Assembly: GCF_900156725.1 (NCBI RefSeq)
Contig: NZ_FTOI01000014.1
Location: forward strand, 1 to 64,000
Direction of reading: 5' to 3'
DNA: 64,000 nucleotides
Source: Kaistella chaponensis
GTDB taxonomy: Bacteria; Bacteroidota; Bacteroidia; Flavobacteriales; Weeksellaceae
The position numbers and the translations under genes were made by a program. Numbering within the stretch: position 1 is the first letter of the stretch; each line of letters opens with the position of its first letter. This document shows, piece by piece, positions 27,078 to 36,138 of the stretch. The notes below the pieces were generated by a model, which searched no databases, was not told where the DNA came from, and worked only from the letters and a program-made list of their open reading frames with translations.

Positions 27078-29111
27078 TTAATTTTCTCCGGAAAGAATAG
27101 TATGTAGGGTTTGCTTTAAGCTTTCGAGTTCAGATTTTTTGCCTTCAATTCTGTCGAAGGTATCTTTCAACAAAGGATTGTCGCGGTTTGAATTTTTGAA
27201 AAAGCCTAAATTGTTTTCCATTTTCACGATTTCCGCTTCCAAATCTCCAATTTGATTTTTGATTTTTCTGGCTTTATCGGTGAGCTGATTTTCCGTGAGA
27301 CCTTCTTCTTTCAAACTGTATTCGCTGATTTTATTGAGTTTCAGTTTTTCTCTCAAAGTTTTGTTAAACTCTGTATTGATGGCTAATTTTTCACGTGGTA
27401 CTTTTCCGATATTGTTCCAATTCGTTTTGATGTGTTCAATTTTTTCAACACTTCCTTCCTCGTCGGTAATTTCTTTAAGTTCGTCGAGAAGTTGCTTTTT
27501 ATTTTTATAATTTTCTTTCCAGTTGTCGTTTACTGCATTGTTTTTTTCTCTGTAATTATTAAAGAAAGTGTTGCAGGCTTCGCGGAAATCATCCCAAACT
27601 TTATTGGTCATGCTTCGGGGAACGTGGCCAACTGTTTTCCATTCGTCCTGCAGTTTTTTGAAAAGTGGAACGATAATTTCCCAATCTTCAGATAGCATAT
27701 TGTCTTTTGCAGTCGCGATTAATTTAAGTTTTTGATCAAGATTGGTTTGTTGTGAATTTTTCAGGCCTTTGTAAAATTCATTTTTTTTCGTGTTGAAATT
27801 TCGAAGGTTTTGCTTGAAATCATTCCAATTTTGGTTAGAAACTTTTCTTGGTACACTGCCGAGTTTTAAAAATTCGGTTCGTAAAGCTTCAATTTTTTTG
27901 ATGGAGTTCTGCCAATAATTATGATTTGCTTCTTTTTCGGGGGTGCAAATCTTTTTAATTTCCTCGATGATTTTTGTTTTCTTTTCTAGATTTAGAGCCT
28001 GCTCTTCGTCTATCTGTGCAGAAAGTTCACCTTTTCTATCATGAATTCTGTTAGAAATTTCTTTAAATTCATCCCAGGTTTTTTCGCGGAATTCTTCGGC
28101 TACAGGTTCAGCTTCTTCTTTCCAAAGCTTGTGCAAGTACTGCAATTCGTTCAAAGCTTTTTGTACGGCAGGTTCACCTTCCAAAACCCTTGCTCTGTCG
28201 ATAATATGCTGTCTTTTCTCCAAATTATGGGCATATTCCTGCTCCATATATTCTTTGTTCATATCCAACATTTCATAGAACTGATTCAGATGATGGAAAT
28301 AATTGTTGTTCAGGATTTTAAATTCAGATTTTGCAACCTGTCCTGCATTTTTCCAATCTTCTTTGATGGTACGAATGGCTTTGAATAAATTCGTTCCGAC
28401 GGCGGTATTGGTATAAAGATTTTTCAGTTTTTCGATAATAAGCTGTCGATCTTCTAAGTTCTTAGAATGATTCTCTTCTTGTTTTTTGCTGTATTCTTCG
28501 TTTTTTTCGCGGAAAAGATGAATCAATGCAGAAAGTTTGGTTTGTGCAGGATGATGCGCATTGAAATCGTCTTCAGAATTTCCGGCGTTTACAAATTCGC
28601 TTTTTTGATCTTCAATTTCGTCGTGAATAAAATGGTTGGCTTGTTCTTTAAAATGATTAAATTTTCTGAAATGAGCACCCGCATCGTCTTTATTAACGAT
28701 GTTTTCCATTTCTTTCAAAATTTCCGGCAGCGTTAAATTAGTGGTGTATTCCAATTCTAAATCGTGATGAGCTTCGCCATTCGGTTCGCCATATTCTGCT
28801 TTTGCAGGATCAATTTCCGACAGTACTTTTTCAGCGGGAATCTCTACTGATTTTTGCGTATCGACATCTGCTTGATGCTCTGGTTGTTCTTGTAGCACCT
28901 CTGCTTCTAATTTTTCAGAAGGAGCCTCCGTTTCTGAGGAAGTAATTTCTGCGGTCATTCCGGGTTTTTCGGTCGCCACTTCGGCTTCAGAAAGATCGAC
29001 TGTATTTTCTTCCAAAACTTGGGTCGGTTTTTCGGTGATGTTTTTCGTGGAAATCTCTTCTGGAATTGATTGTTTTTCAGGGTGGTCAGAGATTGAATCT
29101 TCTGTAATCAT
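27078..29111 (-). CDS. DUF349 repeat protein
   Basis: A 677-residue cytoplasmic protein. The first 120 residues are Glu/Pro/Thr-rich and disordered. From about 150 to 600 there are several DUF349 units of roughly 70-75 residues, each with the pattern of Trp, Lys and Phe seen in W-K-x-(I/V)-G-x-V-(P/A) (for example DEWKTVGHVPRSMTNKVWDD, NWNNIGKVPREKL). A coiled coil near 615-670 closes the protein. Family members are common in Bacteroidetes and their function is unknown. Highly charged, mostly helical. No membrane segment. Confidence 0.88.
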   Translation of the reverse strand: MITEDSISDHPEKQSIPEEISTKNITEKPTQVLEENTVDLSEAEVATEKPGMTAEITSSETEAPSEKLEAEVLQEQPEHQADVDTQKSVEIPAEKVLSEIDPAKAEYGEPNGEAHHDLELEYTTNLTLPEILKEMENIVNKDDAGAHFRKFNHFKEQANHFIHDEIEDQKSEFVNAGNSEDDFNAHHPAQTKLSALIHLFREKNEEYSKKQEENHSKNLEDRQLIIEKLKNLYTNTAVGTNLFKAIRTIKEDWKNAGQVAKSEFKILNNNYFHHLNQFYEMLDMNKEYMEQEYAHNLEKRQHIIDRARVLEGEPAVQKALNELQYLHKLWKEEAEPVAEEFREKTWDEFKEISNRIHDRKGELSAQIDEEQALNLEKKTKIIEEIKKICTPEKEANHNYWQNSIKKIEALRTEFLKLGSVPRKVSNQNWNDFKQNLRNFNTKKNEFYKGLKNSQQTNLDQKLKLIATAKDNMLSEDWEIIVPLFKKLQDEWKTVGHVPRSMTNKVWDDFREACNTFFNNYREKNNAVNDNWKENYKNKKQLLDELKEITDEEGSVEKIEHIKTNWNNIGKVPREKLAINTEFNKTLREKLKLNKISEYSLKEEGLTENQLTDKARKIKNQIGDLEAEIVKMENNLGFFKNSNRDNPLLKDTFDRIEGKKSELESLKQTLHTILSGEN

Positions 29112-29186
29112 AGCAAGCTTTTTTTAGAATTAGATGACAAAAATTAATTTCGTTTCATTTGTGTGTAAACAAAGCACTAAATTAAC

Positions 29187-29924
29187 TTATTTTTTTTGAA
29201 AATTCCATATTTCCCAATTTTTTTCCGCCTGCTGCTCAAGCATATAGAATCCGTTCGCAGTTTTCGCTCCTTTTTCCGCTGCTTTTTTAAGGAAAGCTGT
29301 GTTTTCCGGATTGTAAATAAGGTCGATTACCAAGTGTTTTTCGGTCATTCCTTCAAAAGGAAAATTCAGGCAATCTTCCACTTTCGGAAATGTTCCGACC
29401 GGAGTGCACTGAATAATTAGGGGATTTTCGGTGACAATTGTTTCGGTAATATTTTCGAAATTTAAATCTGAATTTCTGGAAACTGTTTTGAAGGGAATAT
29501 TGTATTTGCCTAAAACATATTGCACGGCTTTTGCGGCACCACCATTGCCTAAAATTAATGCGGAGGAATGAAAATCTTTGCGATGAACAGCCAATGTTTT
29601 TTCGAAACCAAAAACATCGGTATTAAAACCTTTTTTGATGTTATCTTGAATCAAAATACAATTTACTGCGCCTATTTGTGCAGCTTCATCACTAAGTTCA
29701 TCTAAATACGGCAGAATTTTTTCTTTGTACGGAATGGTTACATTAAAGCCGATCAGCGCCGGATCTTGAAAAATTTCTTCAACCTCTGATATTTCCTTTA
29801 AGTCAAAAACATCGTAGGAATATTGAGTCAGCATTAATCGCTTAAATTTATCTTCATAATATTTTTGAGAAAAGGAGTATGAAATATTCCTTCCGATGAT
29901 GCCTAATTTTTTTTGGTCTTTCAT
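29187..29924 (-). CDS. aroE: Shikimate dehydrogenase
   Basis: A 245-residue NADPH-dependent enzyme that reduces 3-dehydroshikimate in the aromatic amino acid pathway. The substrate-site SFSQKYY (about 17-23), the catalytic Lys67 in NVTIPYKEKI, the FNTDVFGF Asp and the nucleotide loop GNGGAAKAV are present. It is slightly shorter than the E. coli enzyme (272), normal for Bacteroidetes. A TATTTTTG -7 element (29929-29936, minus) lies 5 bases upstream of the ATG, so the transcript may be leaderless. Confidence 0.93.
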   Translation of the reverse strand: MKDQKKLGIIGRNISYSFSQKYYEDKFKRLMLTQYSYDVFDLKEISEVEEIFQDPALIGFNVTIPYKEKILPYLDELSDEAAQIGAVNCILIQDNIKKGFNTDVFGFEKTLAVHRKDFHSSALILGNGGAAKAVQYVLGKYNIPFKTVSRNSDLNFENITETIVTENPLIIQCTPVGTFPKVEDCLNFPFEGMTEKHLVIDLIYNPENTAFLKKAAEKGAKTANGFYMLEQQAEKNWEIWNFQKK

Positions 29925-29934
29925 TCTTCAAAAA

Positions 29935-29968
29935 TAAAAAAAAAAGACCAGCAAAATGCTGGTCTTTT
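29935..29968 (-). terminator. Terminator of the endonuclease I/FN3 gene
   Basis: AGACCAGC (29945-29952) pairs with GCTGGTCT (29958-29965) with flanking A/T pairs. On the minus strand it is followed by a long T run, 18 bases after the endonuclease stop. The T run overlaps the aroE -7 element. Confidence 0.85.
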
Positions 29969-29985
29969 CCTATGATTTATCATAT

Positions 29986-32028
29986 CTATTGGATAATAAA
30001 TTTAGCAGTTTGGCTGCCTGCTTTTAAAATATACATTCCTTTTGGTAAGTTTTTTAAAGCGATTTTTCCTGAAGTTTTGAAAGGTTGAGCAATGCTTTGA
30101 ACCAATTTTCCTGTGAAATCAAAGATCTGTGCGGTTGCAATTTCTTTTAAGTTTTGGCCATTCACATTCAATTCTCCATTTCGTACAGGATTTGGATTGA
30201 TCGATAATGAATTTTTATCAATACCGCTTTCGTTCACCGCTGCAAGTGTGTAGCAAGTCCATTTCATATCATCGATAGCAACTCTGTTTGTAGTGCTTGA
30301 ATTTTGTAATCTTATTTCTACAACACCAGAAATATTAATTCCCGATACGGTGGTAGTAGTTACTGTGGCGCTGTATGGGATTGTTTTTCCTGTGTCAACA
30401 TCATTCACGAAAATTTTCAAAGTTCCAGCAGTACCACTAAATTTCAATCCTGTGGTTACGGTAAGATCACCAAGTCCGTTGGGAACTGATAAAGCTGTTA
30501 GGAAGCCATTTCTGATAGTGATTGCTTTTCCTGTAATCGTTTGATCGGTTCTTGAATCCTCAGAAGTATAGGAAACTCCATTGCTCGTCCAGTTATAAGT
30601 AGAGTAGGTGGAAGAACTTGCTGGAATAGAATCGAAGTTCTCATCACCACAATTTACACCAACTGCGAGCGTAGCTGCAGTTACTGTATTACTTTGCGGC
30701 GAAACATTTCCGGCAGCGTCTTTTGTTACTACATAAATACTGTATGCCGTGTTCGGATCCAAGTTAGCCACATTTGTAGAAGTGGAAGTGGTAGAACCGT
30801 ATAAAGCTCCGTTTACAAAAATATTGTAGCCTGCAACTTCAATATTGTCTGTTCCTGCATTCCACTGTATCGCGATACTATTTGTCCCCACAGAAGTTAC
30901 TGCTAAATTGGTTGCTTCTGTTGGAGCTTGGGTATCAATCAAAGTTGTTCCTGAAACGGTGTTGCTTTGTGGTGAAATATTTCCGGCAGCATCGACTGCA
31001 TTAACGTAGAAGGTGTACGTTGTTCCCTGATTTAATCCTGAAACTGTAGCAGTGTTTGAAGGGGAGTTACTATGGAAAACGCCATCAACAAATATTTTGT
31101 AGTATGTAACGCCAATGTTGTCTGTAGAAGCAGTCCAACTTAAATTTGCAGAAGCTGTAGAAGTAGAGACCAATGCCAAATTCGCAGGAGTAGAAGGCGC
31201 TTGAGTATCGATCACCTGAGTTCCCCAAATCGTTTGAATCCATTCCGGATGATCGATAAATGGGTTTCTGTTTTTTTGGAAAACGAAAGATGCATTATTT
31301 CTTTCAATTTCTGTGGGGGAAACAGGATCCTGTGTAGCCCAAGTTAATAATACATCTCTTTCCCAAGGCTGTAAACCAGGAAACGCTGAACCGCCCAACA
31401 TATTTCCGGTACTAAATCCAGAAAGTCTAGATTCATATCGGGTTACAAAATAGAAAACCATTCTTGCAACATCTCCTTTAAATTCATCTATAGGTTCCCC
31501 CACAGATCCGCTGTAACCAGGTGAAGTGCATGGTCCAACTTTGGTCCCGTTTTTAGAAGTAAAAGCAGGATTTGAAACCACTCCAAAAGGATAATTGCTT
31601 CGCATACCATTTACTTTTCCATCTGTAGGACGAATAAAATGAATGTCTGAAACCATTGGCGATGCAGAATTAAAAAAACTTTGCGGTACAATATGTTCTC
31701 TATTGTAGCAATCTCCTTCATTACTGTAATTTCCACATTTTTTCACCCCATGTTGATAGTTGTAAGGATCTGTTCCAGTAGGGTTTTCTGAATACATATC
31801 GAGTACAGAACCGTCGTTTTCATAGTAATGATCGCGGTCGGTGGTCGGATAACCCGTGTACAATCCGTCATATCCTTTATCAATTGCACCTGCAGTGATA
31901 ATTTGGCTTAGTTTTGTTTTTAACGTGGCACCGGTTAAACCTGCAGTACCGTCATAATAATTTGCGGGAGCTTGCGCTAACGTAACTGCAAACATAAAGC
32001 CCAGTAGAAAAGTAGTAAATTTTTTCAT
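29986..32028 (-). CDS. Secreted endonuclease I with FN3 repeats and T9SS sorting domain
   Basis: A 680-residue exported nuclease. Order: signal peptide (1-20), endonuclease I domain (about 22-270) with the catalytic NREHIVPQSFF motif, two fibronectin type III repeats (about 275-365 and 368-455, each ending near SPQSNTV), a beta-sandwich region (about 460-595), and a Por/T9SS sorting domain (about 605-680, NPNPVRNGELNVNG). It should degrade extracellular DNA for nutrition or against traps or biofilms; that role is inferred from the family. The next gene upstream is a paralogue lacking the FN3 part. A TATATTTG -7 element is at 32054-32061 (minus). Confidence 0.9.
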   Translation of the reverse strand: MKKFTTFLLGFMFAVTLAQAPANYYDGTAGLTGATLKTKLSQIITAGAIDKGYDGLYTGYPTTDRDHYYENDGSVLDMYSENPTGTDPYNYQHGVKKCGNYSNEGDCYNREHIVPQSFFNSASPMVSDIHFIRPTDGKVNGMRSNYPFGVVSNPAFTSKNGTKVGPCTSPGYSGSVGEPIDEFKGDVARMVFYFVTRYESRLSGFSTGNMLGGSAFPGLQPWERDVLLTWATQDPVSPTEIERNNASFVFQKNRNPFIDHPEWIQTIWGTQVIDTQAPSTPANLALVSTSTASANLSWTASTDNIGVTYYKIFVDGVFHSNSPSNTATVSGLNQGTTYTFYVNAVDAAGNISPQSNTVSGTTLIDTQAPTEATNLAVTSVGTNSIAIQWNAGTDNIEVAGYNIFVNGALYGSTTSTSTNVANLDPNTAYSIYVVTKDAAGNVSPQSNTVTAATLAVGVNCGDENFDSIPASSSTYSTYNWTSNGVSYTSEDSRTDQTITGKAITIRNGFLTALSVPNGLGDLTVTTGLKFSGTAGTLKIFVNDVDTGKTIPYSATVTTTTVSGINISGVVEIRLQNSSTTNRVAIDDMKWTCYTLAAVNESGIDKNSLSINPNPVRNGELNVNGQNLKEIATAQIFDFTGKLVQSIAQPFKTSGKIALKNLPKGMYILKAGSQTAKFIIQ

Positions 32029-32178
32029 GTAATTATAACATTAAATTGGACGGCAAATATAGATGAAAATTTTATTCAAAAAGCAAATTCAGATTAACAT
32101 TATGTTAAACCTGATTTTTATTACATTTTAAGCAGTTTCACTTGAAAATTTTAGCAGAAAATCGTCTCATTCTTCAAC

Positions 32179-32207
32179 AAAAAAAACCGACTAATTTAGC
32201 CGGTTCT
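32179..32207 (-). terminator. Terminator of the second endonuclease gene
   Basis: AACCG-CTAA and TTAG-CGGTT (32185-32205) form a stem with one internal mismatch, followed on the minus strand by a run of T. It lies about 20 bases past the stop. Confidence 0.75.
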
Positions 32208-32227
32208 CATTTTTTGTAATCAAGAAT

Positions 32228-33345
32228 TTATTCTACTATAAATTTGGTTGATTGATTTTCTGTTTTCAAAATATACGTTCCTTTGGTTCTGTTGCTCAAA
32301 GTTATTTTTTTTGAAGTTTTTAAATCCTGATTGATGGTTTGGATTAATCGACCGTCGATGGTATAAATCTGTACTGTTTTTACCTGTTCTAAACCATAAC
32401 CTGAAAGATGCAATTCCCCATTTCTTACCGGATTCGGATAAACAGAAATTTTTTGGTCGAAAGCAGCAATGTCTTTTGTAGTAAGGGTAGAAGTCCAAAT
32501 CATATTGACCCACTCCGGATGATCGATAAAAGGATTTCTGTTTTGTTGTCTCAGGTAGACTGCGTTGTTTCTATCGATTTCTTTTTGAGACACAGGATCC
32601 TGTGCCGCCCATTTCAACAAAAGATTAATGTACCATTGTTTGTAACCTCGATCTATTGTACCGTCTAAAGGATTTCCGCCGCTTTGATAAGGAGTGAAAG
32701 AAGCAAGTTTATCTTCATATCGGGTGATAAAGAATAACGACATTCTTGCCAAATCTCCTTTGAATTCGTTGATAGGCTCAAAAACAATTCCGTTGAACCC
32801 AGGGAAATTAGAGGTGCCCAATTTAGAACCATTTGTCGAGGTAAAAGTAGGCGTATTGGTTTCTCCGTAAGGATAATTGGATCTTTGGTTGTTTACGTAA
32901 TAATCCGTGGGAATTACGAAATGCCCGTCATTTGCCATTGGTACTGCAGATTGTCCGCCAAAAAAACTTTTCGGTACAGAATGTTCTCTATTATAGCAAG
33001 AATTTTCATTGTTGGATCCGTTTCCACACTGATTTCCGCCATCAACAACACGTCCTAATTTATATTCATAAGAATCTGCACCCCCAGGTTTTTCGGAATA
33101 CATATCCAAAAGCGTATTGTTATTTTCATAATATTTATCTCTATCGGAGGTAAAATAGGTTTCCCATAATCCACCGGTTCCGCTTCCGTAACCCAAATCT
33201 AAAGCACCGTTGGAAATGATGACATTAAGTTTTGATTTTAGGGCTTACCAGTAAGTCCTGCCGTTCCGTCGTAATAAGTAGCAGGAGCTTGTGCAAAGCT
33301 GATGGAGAATAATCCACCAAGCATAAGGGTAAGAATTTTTTTCAT
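32228..33345 (-). pseudogene. Endonuclease I with T9SS sorting domain, frameshifted near the N terminus
   Basis: Paralogue of the neighbouring nuclease. The gene starts with ATG at 33345, encodes a signal peptide (MKKILTLMLGGLFSISFAQA) and the conserved PATYYDGTAGLTG, then hits TAA at about 33238-33240. The homologous text resumes in another frame (ALKSKLNVIISNGALDLGYG) and runs intact to 32228, including NREHSVPKSFF and the C-terminal sorting domain. Alignment with the paralogue (GLTGATLKTKL) suggests loss of two bases or gain of one at about 33240-33244. Either a recent inactivation or a sequencing error; the rest shows no decay. No FN3 repeats are present. Confidence 0.8.
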
Positions 33346-33516
33346 TGAATGATATCTAATTTTGAGGGGTCAAAGTTAGTCAAAAAATGAATCTGTAATT
33401 ATTGTTTGGCTATTTTTTTAATGAACTAAGATTTACAACTTTAGAACGCTAAAATTGTAATAAATAATTGGTTCATCTGCATCATTTAGGTTTACTTGAG
33501 AGTAAGACCACAAAAC

Positions 33517-34728
33517 TTACTGGATCTTAAAAAATGATTTGTTGATTTTGGAAAAAATCCAGGAGACTCCGAATCCAAAAATCCCCGCTGTCAATGTTAC
33601 AATAAAGTAATTGAGGAGCCTAATCCGAACAGGGAAAGGCAGATCGGTATTTTCACCCGCTTTGAAAAATCCGGTCACCATCTGTAAATAACTGACCGCA
33701 CTGCCTAAAATTAATCCACTCACCAAACCAAAAGTTACAATAAGAATTCCCGTGTAGAAATACACTTTCCGGAGCGATTTTAAATTCATACCCAATGAAA
33801 TCAGAGATTTCGCCTGTTCCTTTTTATCGAGTTGCAGGATAATAATGGCACCTGCTAAATTAAATGTCGTAATAAAAATCACCAACATAAAAATCAGGTA
33901 GATGAAAAGTTTTTCGGTGTTGATCATCTTCCAGAACGCGGCGTTTTCCTCCGATTTTGTTTTGATGTCGTATCGATTGCCCAAAAGTTTTTGCAGGTGA
34001 ACTTTTACTGCATCTGTATTATCGGCATTTTTTAGTTTAATGACGATTTGGTAGGCTGATTTCTTCGGTAGATTCAGCAGCTCCCGAGTAAGCTCGATGG
34101 GTGAAATGATGGTGTTGTCCAGTTGATCATTACCCGGAAAAACACCTGAAACGAAGATTTCCCTTTTGTTGAAAATATCTTTTTCTGCACTGATCATTCC
34201 TGTTCCTGGTTTGGGCATCAACAGTTCTGCAAAATCAGCGTTTTCACCGATGGGAATTGCCAATCTGTTATCAAGTTTATTTTCCAGCAACACTTCATTC
34301 GAATATTTAAAACTCGGATACGTCCCGTAAAAAATATTTTTGTGAATGGGATTTACGAAGATGTAGGCAGAATCTACCCCACGCAAATTTGCAATATCAC
34401 CATTGTCCCGGAAATTGATGTATACTTTCTCCTCGATAACTTTGGAAAAATGTAAAATTTCGGGAGTAGATTCTAAGATTTTGGTGGCTTTGTCAATTTC
34501 TGGAAGTGTTTTTCCCTCCTTCGTTTTCACCGTAATATCGGCGTGCAGATTTGCAATAAGATCCTGATTCAAGTCCTCTAAACCCGAAAATACAGAGATG
34601 ATAATAAACATTGCCGTCACTGCAACCATCATGGCCAAAGCAGCGAGCCACGTAATAAAGGTGACTGCAGTGCTTCCTTTTTTTGCTAAAAGGTATCGTG
34701 TTGCAATATAAAAGGCAGTGTTTTTCAA
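33517..34728 (-). CDS. FtsX-like ABC transporter permease (LolC/LolE family)
   Basis: A 403-residue inner-membrane protein. The first helix (about 22-48), a large periplasmic domain (about 50-270) and three C-terminal helices (about 275-300, 320-345 and 370-392) give the MacB/LolE layout. In E. coli such permeases extract lipoproteins for transport to the outer membrane. No LolD-type ATPase is adjacent, so it must pair with one encoded elsewhere. The frame opens at a TTG (MKNTAFYIATRYL is the family-like start) and no in-frame ATG lies upstream before a stop. It follows rbfA by 22 bases. Confidence 0.85.
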   Translation of the reverse strand: MKNTAFYIATRYLLAKKGSTAVTFITWLAALAMMVAVTAMFIIISVFSGLEDLNQDLIANLHADITVKTKEGKTLPEIDKATKILESTPEILHFSKVIEEKVYINFRDNGDIANLRGVDSAYIFVNPIHKNIFYGTYPSFKYSNEVLLENKLDNRLAIPIGENADFAELLMPKPGTGMISAEKDIFNKREIFVSGVFPGNDQLDNTIISPIELTRELLNLPKKSAYQIVIKLKNADNTDAVKVHLQKLLGNRYDIKTKSEENAAFWKMINTEKLFIYLIFMLVIFITTFNLAGAIIILQLDKKEQAKSLISLGMNLKSLRKVYFYTGILIVTFGLVSGLILGSAVSYLQMVTGFFKAGENTDLPFPVRIRLLNYFIVTLTAGIFGFGVSWIFSKINKSFFKIQ

Positions 34729-34750
34729 AAAAAATAAACTTTAAAAAAGA

Positions 34751-35113
34751 TTATAGAATAGGATTGTCACCTTCGCCTCTCAATTCTTTTTCAATTTTTT
34801 CCACATCGTCCAACGTGGTGTCTAGATAGAAATTCAGTTCTGGAATAATCCGTACCTGTTTTCCCATTTTCTGACCGATAAAATTTCTGTAATGCGCTTT
34901 ATTCACCAGAATTTCTTTCATAATATCTTTGCGGAATTCTGCGGGAAAAATGCTTAAATAAATCTTTGCGATACTTAGATCTGCAGTTACTTTCACATCG
35001 GAAACGGTCACCAAAAAGGAATGTTTGCTTTCCGACGCCTGTTTGCGGAATAATTCTGCGAAATCTTCCTGTATAATCTGTGCGACTTTTTTCTGTCTGT
35101 TGCTTTCGTTCAT
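34751..35113 (-). CDS. rbfA: Ribosome-binding factor A
   Basis: A 120-residue KH-like protein for 30S maturation. The family pattern RQKKVAQIIQEDFAELF (about 6-22), VTVSDVKVTADLSIAKIYLS and RIIPELNFYLDTTLDDVEKI is clear. Normal length. A TAAATTTG -7 element (35118-35125, minus) ends 5 bases before the ATG, so the mRNA may have almost no leader. The gene is divergent from the methylmalonyl-CoA epimerase gene, and the two -7 boxes are separated by one base. Confidence 0.93.
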   Translation of the reverse strand: MNESNRQKKVAQIIQEDFAELFRKQASESKHSFLVTVSDVKVTADLSIAKIYLSIFPAEFRKDIMKEILVNKAHYRNFIGQKMGKQVRIIPELNFYLDTTLDDVEKIEKELRGEGDNPIL

Positions 35114-35117
35114 GGTG

Positions 35118-35134
35118 CAAATTTAGTATTTTTG
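35118..35134. promoter_or_regulatory. Back-to-back -7 elements for rbfA and the epimerase gene
   Basis: CAAATTTA (35118-35125) is TAAATTTG on the minus strand for rbfA; TATTTTTG (35127-35134) is the plus-strand element for the epimerase. Both match TAnnTTTG, and they nearly touch, so polymerase at one should exclude the other. Both are inferred from the consensus only. Confidence 0.5.
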
Positions 35135-35221
35135 TTTGAAATAAGACGGGAGTTAAAAGACGGAACTCCTAAGTTTTATTTAGAAGAATTAGAAATATTG
35201 ATCAATCCTCATTTATCATCC

Positions 35222-35620
35222 ATGAAAATAGAACACCTCGGTATTGCCGTAAAATCATTGCAAAAATCTGACGAATTATTCGCCAAACTTTTGGGTAAAG
35301 AAAACTATAAACAAGAATCGGTAGAAAGGGAAGGAGTTACCACTTCGTTTTATGAACTGGGAGATTCGAAAATTGAACTTCTTGAAGCTGCGAATCCTGA
35401 GAGTCCAATCGCCAAATTTCTCGATAAACGTGGGGAAGGAATTCACCATGTTGCGTTTGGTGTAGAAAATATCGGTGCCGAAATAGAGCGTTTAAAAGCG
35501 GCGGGATTTCAGTTTCTCTCTGAAGAACCCAAAGATGGCGCCGATAATAAACTCATTATTTTTCTGCATCCAAAATCTACGAATGGTATTTTGGTAGAAT
35601 TGTGCCAGGAAAAACCGTAG
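35222..35620 (+). CDS. mce: Methylmalonyl-CoA epimerase
   Basis: A 132-residue glyoxalase-fold enzyme that interconverts the (R) and (S) forms of methylmalonyl-CoA in propionate metabolism. Metal-ligand positions are visible in KIEHLGIAV (His4), IHHVAFGV and GILVELCQE. The ATG at 35222 gives the usual start MKIEHLGIAVKSL; a 30-codon in-frame extension to a TTG upstream overlaps the promoter and was rejected. A GIY-YIG remnant overlaps its last codons. Confidence 0.92.
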   Translation: MKIEHLGIAVKSLQKSDELFAKLLGKENYKQESVEREGVTTSFYELGDSKIELLEAANPESPIAKFLDKRGEGIHHVAFGVENIGAEIERLKAAGFQFLSEEPKDGADNKLIIFLHPKSTNGILVELCQEKP

Positions 35621-35802
35621 TGGAATTTTTTACCAAAATAGCTACAGATTGGGATATTTTTATCGTTTATGAATGTAAAAATAGAACAGTTGCAAGAAAA
35701 ATTGAAAATCATATCAAGAATATGAAAAGTAGGAAATATATAGAAAATCTTAAAAAGTATCCTGAAATTTTAGATCAACTCAAAGATAAATATTCCGATT
35801 AA
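35602..35802 (+). pseudogene. GIY-YIG nuclease C-terminal remnant
   Basis: Only the last ~55 residues of a small GIY-YIG-type protein are seen (FFTKIATDWDIFIVYEC, then ARKIENHIKNMKSRKYIENL and KYPEILDQLKDKY), a tail that I recognise from short flavobacterial GIY-YIG proteins of about 100 residues. The N-terminal GIY-YIG catalytic core is missing: the similarity begins right where the epimerase ends, with an overlap of 19 bases. A GTG could start a 66-residue peptide, but without the core it cannot be a nuclease. It looks like a deletion that removed the 5' half. Confidence 0.6.
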
Positions 35803-35826
35803 TAAGTAAAGAAAGCTGTAAAAGTT

Positions 35827-35856
35827 TTTGTTTCTATCGAAAAAAGTTTATTTTTG
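35827..35856 (+). promoter_or_regulatory. Promoter of tRNA-Met
   Basis: TTTG at 35827-35830 (-33) and TATTTTTG at 35849-35856 (-7), 18 bases apart, fit the Bacteroidetes housekeeping consensus. The tRNA begins 40 bases downstream. Confidence 0.7.
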
Positions 35857-35896
35857 CACCTCATAAAAACAAAGGGATTTTGGTTCCGAAGTTTTT

Positions 35897-35970
35897 GGCC
35901 TTGTAACTCAGCTGGTTAGAGTAGCTGACTCATAATCAGCAAGTCCTTGGTTCGAGCCCAAGCTGGGCCA
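35897..35970 (+). tRNA. tRNA with CAT anticodon, probably elongator tRNA-Met
   Basis: A 74-base cloverleaf. Acceptor GGCCTTG/CTGGGCC, D stem ACTC/GAGT, anticodon stem GCTGA/TCAGC with loop CTCATAA (anticodon CAT at 35931-35933), T stem CTTGG/CCAAG with loop TTCGAGC, discriminator A. CCA is not encoded. The acceptor has a T-T mismatch at pair 6-67. It lacks the three G-C pairs of an initiator anticodon stem; an Ile2 tRNA read by lysidine modification is the alternative. Confidence 0.9.
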
Positions 35971-35986
35971 CATTATTGGAATAGAA

Positions 35987-36018
35987 ACACTTACCGCGAG
36001 GTAGGTGTTTTTTTTTTT
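35987..36018 (+). terminator. Terminator after tRNA-Met
   Basis: ACACTTACC (35987-35995), loop GCGA, GGTAGGTGT, then eleven or so T. One T-G pair in the stem. It lies 16 bases after the tRNA. Confidence 0.9.
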
Positions 36019-36138
36019 GGATTTTTGCTATGATTGAATTGTACTGCATCAGTTTGAAAGCAGAACGCTAGTTTTGGAAGTGATTTTAAATATGGTTGAT
36101 TTGTTTGAAAATAAAAGATTTAATATTATATTTAAACA

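Noticed and set aside
35132-35221. N-terminal extension of methylmalonyl-CoA epimerase
   Set aside because: It begins at a TTG inside the promoter element and adds 30 residues that the family does not have.
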